From Sphingobacterium bambusae (lineage in GTDB: Bacteria > Bacteroidota > Bacteroidia > Sphingobacteriales > Sphingobacteriaceae): a stretch of DNA of 64,000 nt. Each line of letters opens with the position of its first letter. Position 1 is the first letter of the stretch. Positions 43,564-50,096 of this stretch are shown here, in pieces. Made by a program: the position numbers and the translations under genes. The stretch is taken from positions 310,001-374,000 of the forward strand of contig NZ_CP138332.1 of NCBI RefSeq assembly GCF_033955345.1. The letters are read 5' to 3'. The notes under the pieces are model-generated. The model saw nothing but the letters and a program-made list of their open reading frames with translations. It was not told the origin of the DNA and searched no databases.

Positions 43564-43647
43564 CTAAGGCATTCGATAGCAAAAGTCTAGAGATAGACAA
43601 GATGGATAGAGCTGAAAATAAAATAGAGGTAGTTTCATTGCTTTCAT
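43564..43647 (-). CDS. Putative Cys/Met leader peptide D (27 aa)
   Basis: 27-codon, aromatic-rich frame in the long leader of the TlpA gene, ending PSCLSLDFCYRMP-stop. The near-terminal CGA-ATG is shared with leaders A and E. A GTCTA/TAGAC inverted repeat (43585-43598) falls inside it. Candidate leader peptide only. Confidence 0.4.
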   Translation of the reverse strand: MKAMKLPLFYFQLYPSCLSLDFCYRMP

Positions 43648-43673
43648 AGACTGTTTAAAGTTAATACAGATCG

Positions 43674-43689
43674 TTGCCAACGCCAATTG
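43674..43689 (-). promoter_or_regulatory. Leader element, displaced copy D
   Basis: Minus-strand CAATTGGCGTTGGCAA, matching the first 15 bases of the 19-nt element. It lies just after the predicted transcription start and far (about 300 nt) from the next large start codon, unlike copies A-C. Confidence 0.5.
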
Positions 43690-43706
43690 AGAAACGAATA
43701 CGGAAA

Positions 43707-43749
43707 CAAATATATAAATAAAAATAATTAAGTCTATTAATTTAGTAGA
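43707..43749 (-). promoter_or_regulatory. Promoter with inverted-repeat operator, copy 5 (TlpA-SusCD)
   Basis: TATATTTG -7 box at 43714-43707 (minus). Inverted repeat TCTATTAA/TTAGTAGA (43733-43740 and 43742-43749, one G-T pair) overlaps the -33 position. Confidence 0.65.
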
Positions 43750-44077
43750 TTTAATTTAAAAATCTAACCGCACAAAAAAGAAAGCTCGTAAGGAGGAATA
43801 TCCCATGCAAAAGCAATGGTATTCACGTTGCAAAAAAGACACAGATTCATCGAAAAAAAACGGGGGTACATTTCTCAGATGTATAGCGTGTCCTTGGGAC
43901 AAAACATGAAGTTTGGGGATGTACCTAGAATACTTCGAGAATGACTCTTCCAATCTACCAAAGAATGGAATACGGGAACGATCCGCCTACGCTCGATTGT
44001 TCCCGCATAGTTATACGCTAAGCTAGCCTAGCAGCGATAAAAGCGGCTAAGTAGCTCTCAGGTTTCTCGATAACAAG
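43750..44077. other. Intergenic, nothing convincing
   Basis: About 330 bases between the TlpA promoter and the VOC gene. A 65-codon minus-strand frame here has unnatural Phe-rich composition and is not called. Confidence 0.35.
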
Positions 44078-44440
44078 CTATTGCGACTCATTAAGCTGAA
44101 GGTATTCGATCACCTTGCCATCGAGCTGCTCCACAATAAAACGGGTTCCGGTACTCACCCTGTTAACCGGAATAATGACCGATCTACAATGATCTTTTAG
44201 GATAGACCAATATGCCGCTAGATCGTCTACTACAAAGATGGCGTTAACTAAACTAGGAATCTCTAGCGCTTTCGGATCACCAAGTGCTCCTAAAATCACA
44301 AAGCGATCTACTTGGCTCAATTTGTATCCATCGTGGGCAGCGGTGAGGCTCACTTCACTACCCGACACCTTTTTATAAAATTCTACCGTTTGCTCAAAAT
44401 TATCCGTCACCACTGGTAACACTACAGATTTTATTTCCAT
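44078..44440 (-). CDS. VOC-family protein (small-molecule binding or modifying)
   Basis: 120 residues from ATG 44440, chosen because it begins directly with the fold (MEIKSVVLPVVTDNFEQTVEFYKKVSG) and a promoter lies just upstream. The pattern has one beta-alpha-beta-beta-beta module, FVILGALGDPKAL, and a second module NAIFVVDDLAAYWSILKDH ending FIVEQLDGKVIEYLQL. The final Glu (VIEYLQ) is the usual metal-ligand position, but the first metal His is replaced. A binding rather than catalytic role is possible. Divergent to an HxlR regulator. Confidence 0.75.
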   Translation of the reverse strand: MEIKSVVLPVVTDNFEQTVEFYKKVSGSEVSLTAAHDGYKLSQVDRFVILGALGDPKALEIPSLVNAIFVVDDLAAYWSILKDHCRSVIIPVNRVSTGTRFIVEQLDGKVIEYLQLNESQ

Positions 44441-44463
44441 ATCGTAAATATTTATATTTGATT

Positions 44464-44495
44464 CAAAGGTATCTCCAGAGAAGTAGCGATACAAT
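44464..44495 (-). promoter_or_regulatory. Promoter of the VOC gene
   Basis: Minus strand: ATTG (44495-44492), 20-nt spacer, TACCTTTG (44471-44464). A + strand TATATTTG at 44453-44460 could serve the divergent HxlR gene, so the two promoters overlap. Confidence 0.55.
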
Positions 44496-44520
44496 AACTC
44501 ATTTTTTTATTAGTATACAA

Positions 44521-44883
44521 ATGTCACATAGCATCAAGGAATCCTCAACAAATCAGGCCAACAAGCAGCAACTGGCTCAGCGCTGTAATGTCAACGATAC
44601 CCTAAGCTATATCGGAAAGCGCTGGCTAATGGCCATCCTGTATGAAATATCGATTGGACATAAGCAATTTTCTAGCCTAGCCGGCCAACTTACGGGCATT
44701 TCCGAGCATATACTTGCCTCAAGGGTCCGAGAGCTTGAAAAAGAATCCTTGATCACCAAAGCATTAGTACCAAATACTACGCCCACGCAAATTCATTACA
44801 CAGTAACCCCAAAAGGATATGCTTTACTGGAGGTCATTGATAACCTACATCGATGGAGCGACAGCTGGAAATCCGAGCAATAA
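44521..44883 (+). CDS. HxlR-family transcriptional regulator
   Basis: 120 residues from ATG 44521 (the upstream extension runs through the promoter). HxlR blocks: LAQRCNVNDTLSYIGKRWLMAILYEISIGHKQFSSLAGQLTGISEHILASRVRELEKESLI and wing IHYTVTPKGYALLEVIDNLHRW. The Cys in QRCNV is at the position used for thiol or electrophile sensing by relatives. Divergent from the VOC gene, its probable target. Confidence 0.88.
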   Translation: MSHSIKESSTNQANKQQLAQRCNVNDTLSYIGKRWLMAILYEISIGHKQFSSLAGQLTGISEHILASRVRELEKESLITKALVPNTTPTQIHYTVTPKGYALLEVIDNLHRWSDSWKSEQ

Positions 44884-45004
44884 ACGTAGCTCCATCACCA
44901 AAAAAAATGTAGGAATAGTAAAGCTACCATTCCTACCGTACACTTCCGCCAATAGGACTTAGCAACATGTGGCCTTACTTTCAGGGACCACAACATTACG
45001 CGTT

Positions 45005-45700
45005 CTACTTTTGGGCAAAGTCATTAAGATCCAGCGAAACAGTACCTTTGATATCTGCCGCATCAGCGAGCGTCATCTCCGTTATAAATTCATCCTTGGA
45101 TAAGCGAAACTTTTTCATATTCACAAGCCAGTCACCGGCCTCCTCTCGGTAACCAAGCGGCAAAATAACCGTGCTACGATACCCATCTTTACGAAGACTC
45201 AGCAGCTCATCCAGCTGATCGGCAAGAAAACCCTCCATCGGCGTCGCATCAACCTTCTGCTCTGCGGCGGCGGCGATGGCTAATCCAAAAGAAATATAGC
45301 TCTGCTTTGCAGCATGATGTGCCTGCCAATCGGGCCCTGCATTTTTATAGAGCTCCAAGATCGTATTTTTATAGGCATCCATCGTGCCGTGAGGCAATCC
45401 CCGCAGATCCATCATCTCATTAAATCGTTCCGAGATGCGATCCTCGTTATAGCCATCCCAAGCAGCCCAGATCAGCAGATGCGAGCATTCGGTAATCTGA
45501 CTTTGGTTATAAGCAATCGTCCTTATCTTTTCAAGCAGTGCTCTGTCGGAGATTACGATCAATTTATACTGTTGCAATCCCGAAGAAGAAGGTGCCAATC
45601 TTGCAGCTTCCAAAATGTAATCCAGTTTATCTTGGGGAACGACCTGTCCATTCATTTTCTTTGTGGCATAACGCCAATGTAAATCATTTAATAAAGCCAT
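45005..45700 (-). CDS. Nitroreductase-family NAD(P)H/FMN oxidoreductase
   Basis: 231 residues. RYATKKMNGQVVPQDKLDYILEAARLAPSSSGLQQYKLIVISD is the classic N-terminus of NfsB-type nitroreductases (RxA.KxF and APSSxxxQ). Later blocks are AAKQSYISFGLAIAAAAEQKVDATPMEGF and RSTVILPLGYREEAGDW. It reduces quinones or nitro compounds with FMN. Divergent to an HxlR regulator whose shared control region holds five GTAAC repeats; this is the quinone-stress arrangement known for HxlR regulators. Confidence 0.9.
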   Translation of the reverse strand: MALLNDLHWRYATKKMNGQVVPQDKLDYILEAARLAPSSSGLQQYKLIVISDRALLEKIRTIAYNQSQITECSHLLIWAAWDGYNEDRISERFNEMMDLRGLPHGTMDAYKNTILELYKNAGPDWQAHHAAKQSYISFGLAIAAAAEQKVDATPMEGFLADQLDELLSLRKDGYRSTVILPLGYREEAGDWLVNMKKFRLSKDEFITEMTLADAADIKGTVSLDLNDFAQK

Positions 45701-45748
45701 AGTAAATCATTAAAAATTCGATAATGACAAACTTAGCACTATTGTGTT

Positions 45749-45803
45749 TAGTTTTGTAACTTGGTATACAAAAGTAACGGTAACCAAAAAGTAACAAGGT
45801 AAC
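45749..45803. promoter_or_regulatory. Divergent control region with five GTAAC repeats
   Basis: GTAAC occurs at 45756, 45774, 45780, 45791 and 45799. A + strand -7 box TAGTTTTG is at 45749-45756 and a minus-strand TACTTTTG at 45776-45769, so the repeats cover both promoters. Probable operator for the HxlR protein at 45806. Confidence 0.6.
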
Positions 45804-45805
45804 TT

Positions 45806-46153
45806 ATGTCGGAAAACGCATTTAATAAAGATTGTAGGAAAGATGTTAGAGCGGTTCATGATGCCATGGATGTACTTAACGGGAAGTGGAAGATTTCCGT
45901 CATTGCTGTATTATGTTATAGTAAGGAGCGCAGGTTTTCGGAAATACTTTCGGATATCGAGGGTATTTCCAATAAAATGCTAAGTAAAGAGCTCAAGGAA
46001 CTTGAATCAGACCGTCTGGTCAAACGCACAGTACTCGATACCCAGCCCATAGCGGTTAGTTATGAGCTCACCCCATACGGAAAAAGTTTAAAAGAAGTGA
46101 TTATGCATCTCGCCCGCTGGGGTTCGGAACATCGTCAACATATCATTGGCTAA
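45806..46153 (+). CDS. HxlR-family transcriptional regulator
   Basis: 115 residues. NGKWKISVIAVLCYSKERRFSEILSDIEGISNKMLSKELKELESDRLV and the wing SYELTPYGKSLKEVIMHLARWGSEH. The N-terminal KDCRKD Cys matches the redox-sensing Cys position of the family. Its start follows the GTAAC array by 3 bases, which suggests autoregulation together with control of the nitroreductase. Confidence 0.9.
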   Translation: MSENAFNKDCRKDVRAVHDAMDVLNGKWKISVIAVLCYSKERRFSEILSDIEGISNKMLSKELKELESDRLVKRTVLDTQPIAVSYELTPYGKSLKEVIMHLARWGSEHRQHIIG

Positions 46154-46403
46154 TCGTGCCATTACTACTAGAAATTGTACTTTATTTAGGCGAAATTCAA
46201 ACGATCATTTTAATGAACTAGGGCCATTTTAAAAAAAAATAGAATGGAGCCACAACGGCATATCGATAAATCGAGGAAGCTCGTTTGTTGTATAGTCCTT
46301 TATAGCTAAGAGTAGATCCAAAAATTCTTCGTCAGGTAATTAACAAATCGAAACTTCCGGATTTCTATTGGATAATTCGGGTGTGTAAAACAAACTGTGT
46401 CAG

Positions 46404-46441
46404 TGGCTGAATTACCACCCCGCGGGGCGGTAATTCAGCCA
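46404..46441. repeat. Large perfect palindrome inside the left IS end
   Basis: TGGCTGAATTACC.../...GGTAATTCAGCCA with a CCCCGCGGGG centre, directly inside the left inverted repeat and 3' of the transposase. Likely a transcription terminator or block in both directions. Confidence 0.7.
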
Positions 46442-46447
46442 TTTTGC

Positions 46448-47674
46448 TTATTGCAAATCTAACACCATTCTTCCCGGAAACCAAATTGCTAATTTCTGCG
46501 CAGTAGTCCCCCAATTGGCCAGTGGCATCGTCCATTTTTTCTTAATGTTTTTATGTGCTAAATAGACCAGTTTCAATAAGGCCATATCTGAGGTGAAGGC
46601 ACCTTTGGTTTTAGTTACCTTACGGACCTGGCGATGGAACCCTTCGATCGTATTAGTGGTGTATATCAATTTTCGGATGTATTTATCGTATCGGAAATAG
46701 GTGGTCAGACGATCCCAGTTACGCCGCCACGAGTCGATGACCACCGGATACTTTTCGCCCCATTTATCCTGAAGTTCATCCATCCGCAGTCCGGCAAGAT
46801 CCAATGTATCGGCTCGGTACACTGGTTTTAGGTCGTTCATAAATTCCTTTTGGTCCTTACTGGCCACATACTTTAAGCTATTACGGATCTGGTGCACGAC
46901 ACAGGTCTGCACTTCGGTGTCGGGAAAAATACTTTGTATCGCTTCTGAAAAGCCTTTTAGATTATCGATACAGGCTATCAAGATATCCTCCACACCCCGG
47001 TTCTGTAAATCGGTCAGTACGCTCAGCCAAAAGTTAGCACCTTCATTTTCCGAAACATACATTCCCAGTAAATGCTTGTACCCATTTCGATCAATGCCAA
47101 GGATATTGTATACTGCCCGAGAAACAAAACGATGATCTTCTTTTACCTTGTAGTGCATAGCATCCATCCACACGATCGTATAAAGAGAATCTAGGCTTCT
47201 TGATTGCCATTCCTTGATCTCAGGAATGATCTTATCGGTAATGGAAGAAAGTGTACTGTGGCTGATGTCAGTGTCGTACATTTCCTTGATGTGGTTCGAA
47301 ATATCACGCAGGCTTATGCCAAGACCATACGTACCTAAAATCTTCTTCTCAAGACTCTCAGCTAAAATAGTCTCGCGTTTCTTAACCAGCTGGGGCTCGA
47401 AGGTAGATCGACGATCACGGGGTGTTTCGATATCGATCGTACCATCCGAAGTTCGGATCTGCTTGCTGGACTTGCCATTACGCCGATTACCACTGGAGCG
47501 CTGGGCCTCGTCCATATGGCTCTCCATTTCAGCTTCTAACGCTGCTTCTAAAAACTTTTTCATTAATGGAGCAAAAGCTCCATTCTTGCCATAAAGTGAT
47601 TCTCCGCTGCGTAACTGCTCTAGAGCTTTATCCTTCATGGACTCAAAATCAAAATCGCTTTCTTTAATACTCAT
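46448..47674 (-). CDS. IS256-family (Mutator) transposase
   Basis: 408 residues from ATG 47674; the longer frame begins at a GTG inside the inverted repeat. DDE-type transposase: IVWMDAMHYKVKED supplies the first Asp, LIACIDNLKGFSEAIQSIFPDTEVQTCVVHQIRNSLKYV the second, with the family C/H signature. YTTNTIEGFHRQVRKVTKTKGAFTSD supplies the catalytic Glu. Intact, so potentially active. Confidence 0.92.
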   Translation of the reverse strand: MSIKESDFDFESMKDKALEQLRSGESLYGKNGAFAPLMKKFLEAALEAEMESHMDEAQRSSGNRRNGKSSKQIRTSDGTIDIETPRDRRSTFEPQLVKKRETILAESLEKKILGTYGLGISLRDISNHIKEMYDTDISHSTLSSITDKIIPEIKEWQSRSLDSLYTIVWMDAMHYKVKEDHRFVSRAVYNILGIDRNGYKHLLGMYVSENEGANFWLSVLTDLQNRGVEDILIACIDNLKGFSEAIQSIFPDTEVQTCVVHQIRNSLKYVASKDQKEFMNDLKPVYRADTLDLAGLRMDELQDKWGEKYPVVIDSWRRNWDRLTTYFRYDKYIRKLIYTTNTIEGFHRQVRKVTKTKGAFTSDMALLKLVYLAHKNIKKKWTMPLANWGTTAQKLAIWFPGRMVLDLQ

Positions 47675-47979
47675 AATTACTATCTCAAAAATAATATTTC
47701 TATTTATTATCCTTGACACAGTTTATTTTACAGTCTCTGTTCATTTTTTTGTTGCAATTCCAGGATTACGGGAAAGGAATCAAAACTGCGGTGATCACAA
47801 ACTACACACTTTTTATTTTGAAATATCGCTGGATATTTTAAAATAACGTAAATAGGTGAGCAGATCCCAATGTGGCGCAGTGAATCCGAAATAATTGGCT
47901 CATTCACGCCGAAAGCACTGGCCAATATCTCCGAATACACAAATTCTACAAAGCAGAATTCTTACATGGTTGCTAAATG

Positions 47980-48693
47980 CTATAAATACCTACTTTTGAG
48001 CTTTTCCAGAACGCATAAGCTGTCATATTGCGCATTTTTATCAATACCTTTCCTTCTCCATATCTCGTTCCAAAGATGCACGGTAAAACTTTTCTCTATG
48101 TCATAATCTGGCTGAGCTGAAAAAAGTAAATCCGTTTCGTACCAACTTATGGGGCAGAACAAATTGGGGCTTTTAATATATTTTTTTGATGCATATTGCT
48201 GAACTACATAATTAAATAGATTCGGCCCTAATGTCCCCCATTCAACATCTTTAAAGTCTGATGACTCTATATAGGCCAATAATTCTTTCAAGTAATCAGC
48301 TCCGCTGGGGGATTTTATCAAACATGTAGTTATTATATTCTCTTCACCGTGTGAGTTTACCTTCTCGCTAGCAAACACATATTGCGCTCTAAAATTTAGT
48401 TTTTTAACACAAACTACATCCAAATCTGACCACCATCCTCCGTTTTGGTATAGTAACTTATATCTGAACCAATCTGAAAATGCTGCCCAAGTACTGTGGC
48501 TATCTAAAAACATGAGATCCTTTGAAATGATTGAATTTGCATCTATTAGAACCGCACCTTCAGGTACATTTTCGATTTCCTCATAAGTGTACAGATGGAA
48601 GGTATGTCCATTTTTTAAAAAAGAGGATATACACAGTCTTTCAATTTCTGACAATTTAGACCCAATCCATAACCCCTGTATAATATCATTCAT
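47980..48693 (-). CDS. GT32-type glycosyltransferase (DxD sugar transferase)
   Basis: 237 residues from ATG 48693, chosen because the fold begins MNDIIQGLWIGSKLSEIERLCISSFLKNGHTFHLYTYEE. Longer starts at 48714 and 48765 are possible. The sugar-binding region is WAAFSDWFRYKLLYQNGGWWSDLDVVC with the DLD (DxD) metal motif, typical of GT32/Gb3-synthase-like enzymes that transfer hexoses from nucleotide sugars. Last gene of the AT-rich peptide cluster, so the acceptor may be the cluster peptide or its carrier; this is inference. Confidence 0.8.
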   Translation of the reverse strand: MNDIIQGLWIGSKLSEIERLCISSFLKNGHTFHLYTYEEIENVPEGAVLIDANSIISKDLMFLDSHSTWAAFSDWFRYKLLYQNGGWWSDLDVVCVKKLNFRAQYVFASEKVNSHGEENIITTCLIKSPSGADYLKELLAYIESSDFKDVEWGTLGPNLFNYVVQQYASKKYIKSPNLFCPISWYETDLLFSAQPDYDIEKSFTVHLWNEIWRRKGIDKNAQYDSLCVLEKLKSRYL

Positions 48694-48813
48694 AATCTTT
48701 GATTTATAATTCATTGCAAGAAAAAAACTAAAAAATATGTTTCCGCTTATCGGAACGTCTGCCATGTGGTGATATTTGATAACCCAATTTTTCAAAAGAT
48801 ACTATACCATACT

Positions 48814-50091
48814 TCAGTATTTTATCGACTTCTGCAAATTCATCCAAATTCTTTTCATAATTGACAAATCCTCTGTTATGATGTCGGCGTCTGCCATAAT
48901 ACCGGGTTTTAATAAGATAATTGAATCTTGCGCAGTACGATTAATTGCTATTTTGGAAAAAAAAACACTATCGCGAATTGGGATATCACTAATAAATGAA
49001 ACATTTCCATGTAGATAGCCATATTCTTGATATGGATAACTCCGAACTTTTATTAGTACCTCTTGACCAACCTTGATCTTCGAAGAGTTTATCTGTGGAA
49101 TAAATACTTCACCATAATACTCATCAAGATTCGGATTAATATAAAACAACTCCTCACCCGCTTTCACATACAGATTCTCTTGTAGAAAACCTCCATATAC
49201 CAATTTTCCAGCAATAGGTGCAGACAGCACATGTTGACGCTTCCATGTAGCTGCCTCACTAACAAAACTATTAAAAGCTTGAGTAAATTTCTGCAGCGCT
49301 TCAAATACGTGATTATTAATCTCTGCCAACTCCCTATCCTTACTCAACAGACTATTTTGAATCATGAGAAGATTACTCTCCATTTGCGGAATACTTTGAC
49401 GTTTAGATAAAAGTACAACCTCTTTTTCTTGAAGCTCTTGTGGGCTAATAATTTTTTTCTGTGCCAATGTTTTGTATCGCTCGTATTCTTCAATGGCGAT
49501 ATCCAATTCTTTCTGCTGCAGTTCTAAAACCTGCTTAGATCGTTCATCCTGCTGCCTAATGATTTCGACTTCGTCTTGTATAGATCTTTTACGTGTCGAA
49601 TAAATACCTTTTTCAGCAGCAGCTAGGTAATTTAAATAAGCCATGTAAAAAGATTGGTAGCTTCCCTGTAGCTCACCAAGCTTCAACTCACTGGGAGAAA
49701 TAATTTTCTCTAGATCAATAGATTTTGGATCATTCTCTCGCATTTTGTGCAAAGCCGTCAATAAAGACAATACTTGCAGGTGATCAGCTGTACTTTCAAT
49801 GAAAGCTACTTCCTGCCCTTGTTGAACTATTGTTCCGTCATCCACTAAAATACTAAGCAAATTGCCGTCAATTGGATTTACAATTTTTTTGGGCGAAACG
49901 GGAGTTGTAAACTTCATATCTACTGTCACAATCTCAGGATAACGTATGAAAGCAGTAGCGCCGACAAGCATTACTATGGTAACAAAAATTAGGGAGATAC
50001 CACGTGATAATAACCATGATGGAGTTTTAGCAATTATATCTTGAAGGTCTTCTGAGTGTAAATCTTCCTCTAACATGTCTTGTAACTTCAT
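48814..50091 (-). CDS. HlyD-family membrane-fusion protein for peptide export
   Basis: 425 residues. One N-terminal membrane helix (about 30-50), a biotinyl-lipoyl half-motif (NPIDGNLLSILVDDGTIVQQGQEVAFIES), a long coiled coil (about 150-270) with a PQMESNLLMIQN turn, then the second lipoyl half (HVLSAPIAGKLVYGGFLQENLYVKAGEELFYINP) and beta-barrel. It bridges the ABC exporter to the periplasm/outer membrane. It starts 5 bases after the ABC gene. This is the bacteriocin-secretion accessory type of Bacteroidota. Confidence 0.9.
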   Translation of the reverse strand: MKLQDMLEEDLHSEDLQDIIAKTPSWLLSRGISLIFVTIVMLVGATAFIRYPEIVTVDMKFTTPVSPKKIVNPIDGNLLSILVDDGTIVQQGQEVAFIESTADHLQVLSLLTALHKMRENDPKSIDLEKIISPSELKLGELQGSYQSFYMAYLNYLAAAEKGIYSTRKRSIQDEVEIIRQQDERSKQVLELQQKELDIAIEEYERYKTLAQKKIISPQELQEKEVVLLSKRQSIPQMESNLLMIQNSLLSKDRELAEINNHVFEALQKFTQAFNSFVSEAATWKRQHVLSAPIAGKLVYGGFLQENLYVKAGEELFYINPNLDEYYGEVFIPQINSSKIKVGQEVLIKVRSYPYQEYGYLHGNVSFISDIPIRDSVFFSKIAINRTAQDSIILLKPGIMADADIITEDLSIMKRIWMNLQKSIKY

Positions 50092-50096
50092 AAATA

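Larger units (their letters stand above)
46384..47732 (-). mobile_element. IS256-family insertion sequence
   Basis: Transposase flanked by 19-bp terminal inverted repeats: left TGTAAAACAAACTGTGTCA (46384-46402), right (reverse complement) differing at one base (47714-47732). About 1.35 kb, normal for IS256. The eight bases outside each end (TTCGGGTG / GTCTCTGT) do not match, so no target duplication is visible. Confidence 0.85.

Noticed and set aside
43756..43953. 65-codon minus-strand frame
   Set aside because: Phe-rich, unnatural composition, and it would lie on top of the upstream region of the TlpA promoter.
47728..48106. Short frames between the IS256 right end and the GT32 gene (one each strand)
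   Set aside because: One runs into the IS inverted repeat and the other overlaps the GT32 gene. The phrase WRSESEIIGSFTPKALANIS looks gene-like and may be a remnant, but I cannot name it.
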